Below are positions 32,389 to 39,935 of a DNA stretch of 56,375 nucleotides, in pieces. The stretch comes from OFTM10 sp964344055 (GTDB lineage: Bacteria; Actinomycetota; Acidimicrobiia; Acidimicrobiales; Aldehydirespiratoraceae): positions 1 through 56,375 of the forward strand of contig CAYFLT010000020.1 in assembly GCA_964344055.1 (NCBI GenBank), given 5' to 3'. The translations under genes and the position numbers were made by a program. Every line of letters starts with the position of its first letter. Position 1 is the stretch's first letter. The notes beneath the pieces are model-generated. The model did not search any database. It worked only from the letters and a program-made list of their open reading frames with translations, and was not told the DNA's origin.

Positions 32389-33553
32389 TGCGGTTCGATC
32401 CCGCCGCGCTCACCGCTGAGGCCCAGGCTCGACACCAGGGCCACGGATCCCTCGATCCAGCGATCACAGAACCGCTCGAGCTCATCTGTGACGGGCTCGA
32501 GTCCACGGCGGAACTGACCCCGATCGGACGCGACACCACCCACCGCTACCTCGATCGCCTCCTCGACGGCCACCTCGCACTGGACTCGATTCGCCACGCC
32601 GACCCGACCGTGCCGAACGGGAGAGTCTCCGGACCCGTCTTCGTGGTCGGCGCCCCCCGCACCGGGACGACGGCGATGCACCGGCTGCTCGCGGCCGACG
32701 ACCGCCACCGAGTACCCCGCGGCTGGGAGCTCCTCTATCCGACCCGGCCCGCGGAGGACAGTGCCGACGACCGCCGCGAGCGGGCCGCGGCGGAACTCGA
32801 CTTCCCCCAGTCGATGAACCCGGCTCTTCGGTCGATCCACACCTACAGCGCGGACATGCCGAAGGAGTGCCTCTCGGCGATGTCGTTCGCCCTCCGCTCC
32901 GAGGAGTTCGTCAGCCGTTACCACCTCCCCGACTACCAGCGATGGTTGGAGAGGTGCGACATGACCCCCGCCTACCGGATGCACCGCCTGGTCCTCCAGG
33001 TGCTCCAAACCGGGTCACCCACCGAACGATGGNNNNNNNNNNCCCCAAAACCCCAAAACCCCGGCTTTTAGAAAATATAATCTCAAGAAAAGTAGGGCAG
33101 GTGCCAGAGATGGACCTTTCCTTCGTCGTTACCCATCGGGAGCCGGCCGACGTACTCGCCTCGGTGTCGAGTCTGATCGCCACCCTCCGGTCGGCGTTCA
33201 GCGAGACGGTGGACCCCGCCGCGATCGGCCGCGACCACCTGCGGCTGTACTCGCGTTCGCTCGATCGTCTCGTGGACCATGTCGACGAAGGGCGGCTGCC
33301 CGTGGACCGAACCGTCCACGTCCACCACCACGAGCTGGTCGACGACCCGCTGGCGGCGCTGACCCGTGTCTACCGGAAGCTCGACCTGCCCTTCGACGAT
33401 GGGGTGCGACGAGGGGCCGAGGCCGCCACGTCCGAACGGCGAGAGGACGGGGTAGGGGCCCATCGCTACACCCTCGAGGAGTTCGGCCTCGACGCCGATC
33501 GACTCGTCGCACCGTTCGCCCGCTACCGCGAACGGTTCCTGGAGCCACGGTGA
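32388..33553 (+). CDS. sulfotransferase family protein, interrupted by gap and foreign DNA
   Basis: The N-terminal part carries the PAPS-binding 5'-phosphosulfate loop PVFVVGAPRTGTTAMHRLL (about 83-101) and runs intact to the gap at 33033-33042. The C-terminal part resumes near 33100 in another frame with FVVTHREPADVLASVSSL, the 3'-phosphate-binding Arg/Ser region, and ends at 33553. The 20 nt right after the gap plus about 40-60 nt more do not belong to this gene (see the separate entry). Members transfer sulfate from PAPS to hydroxyls, often of lipids, sterols or glycolipids. In this cluster with thioesterase and SDR genes a lipid substrate is plausible. It overlaps the DUF1214 stop and the thioesterase start by 4 nt. 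Confidence 0.8.
33043..33100. other. foreign segment: hypotrich-type C4A4 telomere and AT-rich subtelomere
   Basis: Directly after the ten Ns come exactly CCCCAAAACCCCAAAACCCC (33043-33062), then AT-rich DNA (ggcttttagaaaatataatc...) very unlike the roughly 68-70% GC around it. C4A4C4A4C4, 20 bp, is the known double-stranded telomere of hypotrich ciliate macronuclear chromosomes (Oxytricha, Stylonychia). The right edge is uncertain (33090-33115). A chimeric scaffold or read is the simplest explanation. Confidence 0.75.
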
Positions 33554-34221
33554 GCGAGTCGACACCGCCCTCGGCGTGGCAGTTGGCCGCTCAGCTCGGC
33601 AACTCCCTTCTCGATCCGTCGACCACTCCGACGGCATCGACCGATCTCGTCCGCTCGATCCGGGATCTGGCGGCCGCCGCGGTCGCCACCGACCTCGATC
33701 CGGACGGCCGTGCGGCCATGGCCAGCGAGATCGACGGCCTGGTGCAGCGGCTCCGATCTCAACGACGTGAACATTCCATCGTGCTGGGGCGACACCCCGG
33801 TGGGAGGGTCGAGAACCTCACCCAGGCTGGCTCCGGCCGGCTCAACCCGCAGGCGTTGCCGCTCGATTTCGAACCGGTGGAGCCGGCGGACTCCTCCGAC
33901 GGGCCGGTACCGGTGGAAGTGACCGGCCACTGCACACTCACCGACGCCCACGGCGGTCCACCCGGACGGGCCCACGGCGGGGTGGTGGCGACCATGCTCG
34001 ACGAAGCCATCGGACTCGCCGTGGTGCTCGCCGGTGCTCCGGGCCTGACCGCAGGGCTGAACGTGACATTCCGCGCCGGAACCCCGTTGCACACACCGCT
34101 CGATGTCCGGGCCCGCTACGTCCGCAGCGACGGCCGCAAACACATCGCCGGCGGCGAGATCCTGGCGGGCGGCGAGGTCACCGCCACTGCGGAAGGGATC
34201 TTCATCAACCCCCCGTCCTAG
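33550..34221 (+). CDS. PaaI-type hotdog thioesterase
   Basis: A 223-residue protein with an N-terminal helical extension of about 110 residues and a C-terminal hotdog domain. The family motif is GRAHGGVVATMLDEAIG (about 141-157), with the central helix, and the second conserved block is TAGLNVTFRAGTPLHTPL. Such enzymes cleave acyl-CoA esters; the substrate is unknown. GTG 33550 overlaps the sulfotransferase stop by 4 nt. Cytoplasmic. Confidence 0.85.
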   Translation: MSESTPPSAWQLAAQLGNSLLDPSTTPTASTDLVRSIRDLAAAAVATDLDPDGRAAMASEIDGLVQRLRSQRREHSIVLGRHPGGRVENLTQAGSGRLNPQALPLDFEPVEPADSSDGPVPVEVTGHCTLTDAHGGPPGRAHGGVVATMLDEAIGLAVVLAGAPGLTAGLNVTFRAGTPLHTPLDVRARYVRSDGRKHIAGGEILAGGEVTATAEGIFINPPS

Positions 34222-34224
34222 GAT
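34219..34224 (+). promoter_or_regulatory. -10 hexamer TAGGAT for the SDR pair
   Basis: TAGGAT (overlapping the thioesterase stop codon TAG) lies 7 nt before GTG 34232, suggesting an internal leaderless promoter. Confidence 0.35.
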
Positions 34225-34231
34225 CGGCGCC

Positions 34232-34990
34232 GTGACAGCACGACTCGACGGTAGGACGGTCATCATCACCGGCGCCGGAGCCGGTATCGGCCGGGCCTGC
34301 GCGGTTCGGTACCTCGCCGAGGGTGCGGCGGTCGTTGCCTCCGATCGCGACGGAGCGGCCCTGGCTGCGCTGGCGGAGTCGGTGGACGGCCCGGGCCCGC
34401 TGGAGTGCGTCGAGGGCGATGTCACGGCGCCGGGGTCCGCCGCTGCGCTCGTGGGCACCGCCCTGTCCTCGTTCGGACGGCTCGACGTGTACCACGCCAA
34501 CGCCGGTGGGGCCTTTCCCACCCCGTTCCTCGACACCGACCAGTCGGCATACGAACAGGTCCTGGCCCTCAATCTCGATGCCGTGTGGGCCGGCGCCCAG
34601 GCGGCGATGCCGGTGTTCGTGGAGAGCGGACGGGGTGTTCTCCTCGTGACCTCTTCCGGTGCCGGGATCAACGCCGTGAAGGGGCTGTCCGCGTACGGCG
34701 CGGCGAAGGCGGGTGTCCAAGCGCTGGTCAAGACACTCGCCCTGGAATACGGACCGCTCGGCATCCGGAGCTGCGCGATCGCTCCCGGCCCGATCGAGTC
34801 GCCCGGTCTGCTGAGCTGGCTCCACACCCAGCCAGGCGGCGTCGAGGCCCACGTGGCCGACAAGCCGATGCGCCGGCTCGGACGCCCGGAGGAGATCGCC
34901 GCGGCGGCCGCGTTCCTGGCGTCCGATGACGCCTCGTTCGTCAACGGGGTCACCCTGCCCGTCGATGGCGGCAGCCAGGCGGCCCTCTGA
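34232..34990 (+). CDS. SDR family NAD(P)-dependent oxidoreductase (canonical)
   Basis: A 252-residue classical short-chain dehydrogenase. The cofactor motif is TGAGAGIG (12-19), NAG appears as HANAGG, and the catalytic Ser is in VTSSGAG with Tyr and Lys in YGAAKAG. A PG motif follows (IAPGPIESPGLL) and the C-terminal FVNGVTLPVDGG is typical. Substrate unknown; the neighbourhood suggests a 3-hydroxyacyl or steroid-type alcohol. GTG 34232 is chosen from the TAGGAT 7 nt upstream. It is 2 nt from the next SDR gene. Confidence 0.9.
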   Translation: MTARLDGRTVIITGAGAGIGRACAVRYLAEGAAVVASDRDGAALAALAESVDGPGPLECVEGDVTAPGSAAALVGTALSSFGRLDVYHANAGGAFPTPFLDTDQSAYEQVLALNLDAVWAGAQAAMPVFVESGRGVLLVTSSGAGINAVKGLSAYGAAKAGVQALVKTLALEYGPLGIRSCAIAPGPIESPGLLSWLHTQPGGVEAHVADKPMRRLGRPEEIAAAAAFLASDDASFVNGVTLPVDGGSQAAL

Positions 34991-34992
34991 CC

Positions 34993-35778
34993 ATGACAGA
35001 GTCCACGGGCGGACACGACCTCGACGGTCACGTGGTGATCGTCACTGGCGCCACCCGGGGCATCGGGAGGGGCATCGCGCATCATCTGGGAGGCCTCGGA
35101 GCCCGCCTGGTCATCACCGGCCGCAGGCCCGAGCGGCTCGATGCCGCCGCGGCCGAGCTCGACGAGCGGGGAATCGCCCACACCACGGTGCCGGGCGACG
35201 TCGGCGACCGGGCTACCGATCAGACCACGGTGGCCACCGCGATCGAGACGTTCGGCCGACTCGACGGCGTCGTGGCGAACGCCCAGAGCTTCCGGCCGGT
35301 CACCCCCCTGGCCGACGTCACTGAATCCGACATGGACGTGCTGTTCGACACCGGACCCAAGGGCACCCTCTGGCTGATGCAGGCCGCCCTCCCCCACTTC
35401 GTCGAGGCCGGTCGAGGCCGGATCGTGACGATGGCCACGGCCATGGGCATCACCGGCGCCGCCGGCTACGGACCGTACGCGGCGAGCAACGAGGCCATCC
35501 GATCACTCACCCGCACCGCCGCCAACGAGTGGGGCCGTCACGGCGTGACCGTCAACTGTGTACTCCCGGCCTCTGCCGGGCACCGGCTCCCGCCGGCCGG
35601 CACCGACCCGGCTCGGGAGGCGGCCTTCGCCGCGATGTACGAGGACCATCCGCTCGGCCGCGATGGGGACGCCGAACACGACATCGCCCCGGTGGTGGCG
35701 TTCCTGCTCAGCGACGCCAGCCAGTACGTGACCGGCCAGACCCTCATGGCCGACGGCGGTGGGGTGATGCGGGCCTGA
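34993..35778 (+). CDS. SDR family protein with altered catalytic residues
   Basis: A 261-residue SDR. The cofactor-binding TGATRGIG (18-25) and the C-terminal YVTGQTLMADGG are intact. In the active site the YxxxK motif reads YAASN (Tyr162, Asn166, codon AAC), and the usual Ser 13 residues earlier is Thr149. The Lys that lowers the Tyr pKa and binds the nicotinamide ribose is thus missing. The protein may be a non-catalytic partner, or it may use a different mechanism. It is tandem with a canonical SDR, so a hetero-oligomer is possible. The stop codon is 75 nt before hsp20. Confidence 0.88.
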   Translation: MTESTGGHDLDGHVVIVTGATRGIGRGIAHHLGGLGARLVITGRRPERLDAAAAELDERGIAHTTVPGDVGDRATDQTTVATAIETFGRLDGVVANAQSFRPVTPLADVTESDMDVLFDTGPKGTLWLMQAALPHFVEAGRGRIVTMATAMGITGAAGYGPYAASNEAIRSLTRTAANEWGRHGVTVNCVLPASAGHRLPPAGTDPAREAAFAAMYEDHPLGRDGDAEHDIAPVVAFLLSDASQYVTGQTLMADGGGVMRA

Positions 35779-35798
35779 GCCTCTGTGCCGGAATACCG

Positions 35799-35832
35799 AC
35801 GCCGTTTCGGCGTTGATGTAGGTACGACATCA
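35799..35832 (+). promoter_or_regulatory. two adjacent hairpins in the hsp20 leader
   Basis: ACGCCG-TTT-CGGCGT (35799-35813) and TGATGT-AGGTACG-ACATCA (35814-35832) are perfect 6-bp inverted repeats placed end to end, just before AGGAGGA and ATG 35854. They could be an operator or a structured leader (thermosensor-like). The first may also terminate the SDR transcript. No HAIR or CIRCE consensus is seen. Confidence 0.4.
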
Positions 35833-35853
35833 GGTACAGGAGGATTCCCCCCA

Positions 35854-36273
35854 ATGCTCTTCTACAACGACCCCTTCCGGGACTTCGACAGCTTCTTCAG
35901 CCGTCCACCGGGCCGTGCTCAGGGCAGCCTGAGCATGCCGATGGACGCCTACCGGCGCGGTGACGACGTGTGGGTGCACGTCGATCTTCCCGGTGTAACC
36001 GACGACAGCCTCGACATCGACGTCGAGCGCAACGTGCTCACCATCGCCGCCGAGCGCAACTGGCAGTACGAGGACGGCGATCAGCCGTACCTGCGTGAGC
36101 GCCCCCGCGGCAGCTTCCGCCGCCAGGTCCATCTCGGCGACGGGCTCGACCCCGAGCAGATCGAAGCCAACTTCTCCGACGGCGTGTTGACCCTGCGGAT
36201 CCCTGTCGCTGAGAAGGCGAAGCCCCGCAAGATCAAGGTCATGCCCGGCAACAAGGAGCTGAGCGCCGCCTGA
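35854..36273 (+). CDS. Hsp20 family small heat-shock protein
   Basis: A 139-residue small heat-shock chaperone. The alpha-crystallin domain runs from about residue 25 to 125, starting MPMDAYRRGDDVWVHVDLPGV, with NVLTIAAER and the conserved SDGVLTLRIPV block. The C-terminus KPRKIKV gives the I-x-I/V type anchoring motif. These proteins hold unfolding clients and form oligomers in the cytoplasm. ATG 35854 has AGGAGG at 10-12 nt upstream. Paired hairpins lie in its leader. Confidence 0.92.
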   Translation: MLFYNDPFRDFDSFFSRPPGRAQGSLSMPMDAYRRGDDVWVHVDLPGVTDDSLDIDVERNVLTIAAERNWQYEDGDQPYLRERPRGSFRRQVHLGDGLDPEQIEANFSDGVLTLRIPVAEKAKPRKIKVMPGNKELSAA

Positions 36274-36330
36274 TCCCCTCCGGGCTGCGCCGTAGCACTC
36301 GCCCTCGCGGACCGTCTCGCCCGACGGCCT

Positions 36331-36522
36331 CTACTCGTAGGGGTTGGTGTTCGCGAGGGCGAGGTACTCGTTCGGCTCGCCGTCCTCGGTGAGGTTCTCC
36401 CGGTCGCTGTGGTGACCGACGAGCCCACCGAGTACGGCCGCCAGTGCGGTCATGCTGATCAGCACCCCGACGGGCATGACCACGACGAGCAGAACCATCA
36501 TGATGATCGAGCCGGCATCCAT
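36331..36522 (-). CDS. small single-pass membrane protein, 63 aa
   Basis: 63 residues: hydrophobic helix(es) at about 5-38, then a polar tail with His-His and acidic residues. TAGGCT (minus strand, 36531-36536) lies 8 nt before ATG 36522, a leaderless promoter. It is convergent with hsp20 and 11 nt downstream of ridA. No family recognised. Confidence 0.6.
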   Translation of the reverse strand: MDAGSIIMMVLLVVVMPVGVLISMTALAAVLGGLVGHHSDRENLTEDGEPNEYLALANTNPYE

Positions 36523-36533
36523 GGGTGTCGAGC

Positions 36534-36878
36534 CTAGACCGTCGCGATGGCTTCGATCTCGACTTGGGCGCCGAGCGGCAGCGATGCCACCGCCACGGCA
36601 GATCGGGCCGGGCGGTGCTCCCCGAACTCCTCCATGTAGATCTCGTTCATCGCGGCATAGTCGTCCATCGTGGTGAGAAAGACGGTGGTCTTCACCACGT
36701 CGGCGAGCGACGCATTGGCCGAGGAGAGCACGCCTCGCAGGTTGGCGAACGCCTGCCGAAGCTGGGGCTCGAGCCCACCGGGCACGAGTGCGCCGTCGGC
36801 GATGCCGACCTGCCCCGAGCAGAAGAGGAGATCGCCGCCGCGGACGATCGGTGTGTACGGGCCAACTGGCTTGCTCAT
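36534..36878 (-). CDS. ridA: RidA family (enamine/imine deaminase)
   Basis: A 114-residue RidA/YjgF/YER057c/UK114 protein. It hydrolyses reactive enamine and imine intermediates made by PLP enzymes. Conserved features are GPYTPIVRGGDLLFCSGQVG near the N-terminus, DVVKTTVFLTTMDDYAAMNEIY, and the signature RSAVAVASLPLGAQVEIEAIA with the substrate-binding Arg. Trimeric in relatives. ATG 36878 is preferred over an upstream in-frame start because TAGGGT (minus strand, 36886-36891) lies 7 nt before it. Confidence 0.92.
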   Translation of the reverse strand: MSKPVGPYTPIVRGGDLLFCSGQVGIADGALVPGGLEPQLRQAFANLRGVLSSANASLADVVKTTVFLTTMDDYAAMNEIYMEEFGEHRPARSAVAVASLPLGAQVEIEAIATV

Positions 36879-36925
36879 GGCGCCCACCCTAGGCGCCACC
36901 CTCTCGAACTACGAAAGGTCTCGGA

Positions 36926-37333
36926 CTACGAGGGCTGGGCCGCCAGCGCGTACTTGCGGTCGATCCCCTGGATGTGGGCACCGAGCCAGCGCTTGAGGAA
37001 CCAGAACAGCTCGTCCGACATCGCACCATCGGCTGACTGAACCGCCGCCGCCTGCTCACTCAGCTGCTCCAACAGCTTGGCGTGGATCAGCCGGTGGGTC
37101 TCCAGGTCGGCGAATCCGGTCGCCTCCATGAACGCCTCTTCGTCGGCAAAGTGGCTTCGGGTCAGCCGGTCGAGCTTGGCGAGCGTCGCCAGGGTGACCG
37201 AGCCGGTCGTCCCTTCCCGGTGGTGACGGTGAAGCTCGTTCATCGCTTCGATGAGGCCACGGTGTTGGTCATCCATCGAGTCGACACCGAGGACGAACTG
37301 GTCACCCCACGCGAAGAGATCGTCGGTACTCAT
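36926..37333 (-). CDS. bacteriohemerythrin-like protein
   Basis: A 135-residue four-helix-bundle di-iron protein. Ligand motifs are in order: DSMDDQH (His24), HFADEEAFM (HxxxE), HRLIHAKL (HxxxH) and HIQGIDRKY (HxxxxD). Bacteriohemerythrins bind O2, and related proteins act in oxygen sensing or delivery. A stand-alone domain with no output module is attached. A palindrome GCGGGCagcttcggcagggaaGCCGCCCGC lies just before the start, possibly regulatory. Confidence 0.9.
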   Translation of the reverse strand: MSTDDLFAWGDQFVLGVDSMDDQHRGLIEAMNELHRHHREGTTGSVTLATLAKLDRLTRSHFADEEAFMEATGFADLETHRLIHAKLLEQLSEQAAAVQSADGAMSDELFWFLKRWLGAHIQGIDRKYALAAQPS

Positions 37334-37395
37334 GCGGGCAGCTTCGGCAGGGAAGCCGCCCGCATGAGACCGACGGGGGGAGGGCATCGGTCGGC

Positions 37396-38283
37396 TCAGC
37401 CGAGCGAGTTGTACTCGTCGACCAGCATCTGGCGCTGTTGGATCAGGTCCTGGATGTGCGAGTCGGCGTCGATCGGTCCGTAGCTCGCCCGGAGGTCGTT
37501 GCACTGCTGCTGGGCGGCGACAGCATCGTCGTACCGCATCCGCTCGACCTGCTCGGCGTCGGCGTAGGCGACATTCGCCTCCCCGACGGCGGCCTGGGCC
37601 TCGGCCAGTGCCTCTGCCGCGGCGGCCTGCTTCTGGACCGCCCCCGGGAAGAAGACCGGAAGCGCCATGGCGGTGACCAGATCGATCTGCGCCTGGGCCA
37701 GTTCCTGCTCGGCCCGGTTGATCCGAGCGCCGGCCTCTTCCCGAGCCGCGGTGGCCGCGTGGAGGACGCTGACGGCCTCGGCGCTCCGTGCGTCGCACGC
37801 TTCGAGCTCGGCCATGCGATGGTTGTTGATCTCGTTGCGACGGCCGTCGATGGCCGCGTCGAGGACCCGGATCTCATCGGCGATCTCGGCCCGGCGAGCC
37901 GGGCGAGGATCGACGGTGGTGGTCGGGGGAGGCGGCGGGGTGGTGGTCGTCGGTGCCGGCACGACGACCGTCTTCACGATCGGTGCGGGTGCGGGTGCGG
38001 GAGCAGGCGCGGGAGCCGGGGTCGGCATTTCGGGCACGGGGGGCAGCTCGGGCAGCTCGTCGACCGGGTCGACCGCTTCGACGACGAGCGTTTCGGAGGC
38101 CGGATCATCGCCGGCGAGGGCGTCCATGGCGGCGGCGGCACCGACACCGAGACCGGCGCCGATTCCGAGTCCTCCGACGACGGCGCCGAAGACGATGACG
38201 GCCTTTTCGAGGCCAGTACGGGCCTGCCACCAGCTGGTGGAGGCGGGGGTCTGGTTGGTGGTGGGGACGTGCTGTTCGGTCAT
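37396..38283 (-). CDS. membrane-anchored coiled-coil protein with Pro-rich linker
   Basis: 295 residues: a short N-terminal cytoplasmic part, one hydrophobic segment (about 27-53, Gly/Ala-rich), and a Pro/Ala and Thr/Pro linker (PAPAPAPAPAPAP... TTTTPPPPP, about 85-125). A long helical coiled-coil follows (130-290), with two hydrophobic turns around 210 and three cysteines. Topology is probably N-in with the coiled coil outside. TACGGT (minus strand, 38291-38296) lies 7 nt before ATG 38283. No known family. It might span the wall or shield a surface structure; this is speculation. Confidence 0.7.
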   Translation of the reverse strand: MTEQHVPTTNQTPASTSWWQARTGLEKAVIVFGAVVGGLGIGAGLGVGAAAAMDALAGDDPASETLVVEAVDPVDELPELPPVPEMPTPAPAPAPAPAPAPIVKTVVVPAPTTTTPPPPPTTTVDPRPARRAEIADEIRVLDAAIDGRRNEINNHRMAELEACDARSAEAVSVLHAATAAREEAGARINRAEQELAQAQIDLVTAMALPVFFPGAVQKQAAAAEALAEAQAAVGEANVAYADAEQVERMRYDDAVAAQQQCNDLRASYGPIDADSHIQDLIQQRQMLVDEYNSLG

Positions 38284-38356
38284 GTCTTCGACCGTACGAA
38301 CGCTTCCCCCATTGGGAATCGGGGCAATCCCCTATCGCGCCCCTCTCGCGAGACCC

Positions 38357-39910
38357 CTAGTCCCCCAGAGGCCAACGAGGCGGGCAGCCACGGTCGAGCC
38401 AGACGGCGGCGGCCACCGCGGCGAACACGGCGTCGCTGCCGTTGACGGGCGGGCCATCCGGCCGTTCGATCACGACCTCGATCGGGGGAGTGTCGACCGC
38501 CCGCAGCACGCCGAAGGATCGGATGGTGAGGTCGTGGATCTCGCCGGAAGCATCGACTGCCAGCGATTCGCTGGTCACGAGCCCGAGCGCCATGTGGGCG
38601 GCGCCCGTGCAGTAGGAGCGCAACACGATCTCGTCGAGCGGTTCGCCGGCGCGCACTCGCACCGAGATCGACCCGTCGGCGGACACGCCGGCCGTCGCCG
38701 ATCCGCCGCCAGGTGATTCGATCCATCCGACGTCGCCGCGGAGCCCGGCCATCAGGACCGCGGCCTCGACCCAACCCGCACCCCGGATGACCGTCGAGGT
38801 CGGCGGGCCCGGAATGTCGATCTCCTCGACTTCCAGAGCCGGCGCGACCGACTGGATCGCCTCCGCGATTCCAGCGGTCCGGGCGACCCGCACCACTCCA
38901 CTGCCGTCGGCACGAACACCAGCCGCCATCGGCGGACGCTTGGGGCCGCGGCGCACCACGTCTTCTCGCGAATAGACGACCCGGACCGCTCGGCCGTGTT
39001 CGTCGGCGAGTCGGCGGGCGACCGCGCCGACCTCACTGTCGACCTTGCCACCGAACGCACCACCGTTCGCGAGCGGTGAGACCGGCTGACCTCCCGGCTC
39101 ACACCAGGAGGCGTCGGTCTCCAGGTATGCCGGCTCCACCCACGTGGTCTGCAGGGTCAACGCCCAGTCACCGTCGGGCACCTCGAGAGGCGGCTCGAAC
39201 TCGGCCGTGGTCCGGCGACCCTGGACCTTCCCCGCCTCCCGTTGGGCCGCGTGCCGTGTCTCGGCGACGACCCAGCCCTCGCCCTCCGCCCCCGGCACTG
39301 CCACCAGAGCGTCCACCGGTGCCGTGTCGTCGGCGAATCCACCCCGGCCGAGTGCGACCGACGCACCGACGGCCTGAGGGCCTCCTCCTTCGATTGCGGC
39401 CCGGGTCGCCCCGCCACCGTCGTCCACGCTCGAGACGGGCGACGAACCGAACGCCTCCCACGCATCGACCACCGGCTGCCAACCGGTGCATCGACACATG
39501 TGGGCGAGCAGCGCATCCGCGGCCGCGTCGCGGTCCTCGTGATCGGCTCCCTTGGCCCGCAGACCTTCGAACCGGCAGATGATCCCGGGGGTACAGAAGC
39601 CGCACTGGCTTCCCCCGGTGGAGGCGAACGCGTCGCCCCAGCCGGCCGACACCTCGGGGGCGAGGCCGTCGACGGTGGTGATCGAACGATCCCGAACCCG
39701 CCGCACCGGGGTCACACACGACACACGGGGCTGGCCGTCGACCAGCACCGTGCAGCATCCGCACTGTCCCTGGGGGGAACAGCCGTCCTTGACCGACCGG
39801 ATTCCGAGTTGATCTCGCAGTACGTCGAGCAGGGTGAGCGAGTCGTCATCGACGCTGACTGTTCGACCGTCGACAGTGATCCGGATCGGCGGCCGTGTGT
39901 TGGTCGTCAT
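38357..39910 (-). CDS. 2Fe-2S protein fused to a shortened molybdenum-hydroxylase-like domain
   Basis: 517 residues. The plant-type 2Fe-2S domain has C44, C50, C53, C65. The second helical 2Fe-2S domain has CGFC (103-106) and CRC (139-141), as in small subunits of xanthine dehydrogenase/CO dehydrogenase types. From about 165 onward the protein resembles the Mo-cofactor subunit but is only about 350 residues long instead of 700 or more. It keeps NGGAFGGK (about 283-290, normally contacting the cofactor) and the SREDVVRRGPKRPPM block. The C-terminal GEP active-site region is not recognisable (NGSDAVFAAVAAAVW). A divergent Tat lipoprotein shares its promoter. Electron-transfer function is clear; catalysis is uncertain. 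Confidence 0.8.
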   Translation of the reverse strand: MTTNTRPPIRITVDGRTVSVDDDSLTLLDVLRDQLGIRSVKDGCSPQGQCGCCTVLVDGQPRVSCVTPVRRVRDRSITTVDGLAPEVSAGWGDAFASTGGSQCGFCTPGIICRFEGLRAKGADHEDRDAAADALLAHMCRCTGWQPVVDAWEAFGSSPVSSVDDGGGATRAAIEGGGPQAVGASVALGRGGFADDTAPVDALVAVPGAEGEGWVVAETRHAAQREAGKVQGRRTTAEFEPPLEVPDGDWALTLQTTWVEPAYLETDASWCEPGGQPVSPLANGGAFGGKVDSEVGAVARRLADEHGRAVRVVYSREDVVRRGPKRPPMAAGVRADGSGVVRVARTAGIAEAIQSVAPALEVEEIDIPGPPTSTVIRGAGWVEAAVLMAGLRGDVGWIESPGGGSATAGVSADGSISVRVRAGEPLDEIVLRSYCTGAAHMALGLVTSESLAVDASGEIHDLTIRSFGVLRAVDTPPIEVVIERPDGPPVNGSDAVFAAVAAAVWLDRGCPPRWPLGD

Positions 39911-39917
39911 CGGGCGC

Positions 39918-39927
39918 AGGTTACGGT
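39918..39927. promoter_or_regulatory. overlapping divergent -10 hexamers
   Basis: AGGTTACGGT holds TAACCT on the minus strand (39918-39923, 7 nt before ATG 39910) and TACGGT on the plus strand (39922-39927, 8 nt before ATG 39936). The two promoters overlap by 2 bp, so they should exclude each other. Confidence 0.45.
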
Positions 39928-39935
39928 CACATCCC

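Noticed and set aside
36312..36327. Weak hairpin CCGTC-tcgccc-GACGG between hsp20 and the small membrane gene as terminator
   Set aside because: Short stem with no T-run; not enough to call.
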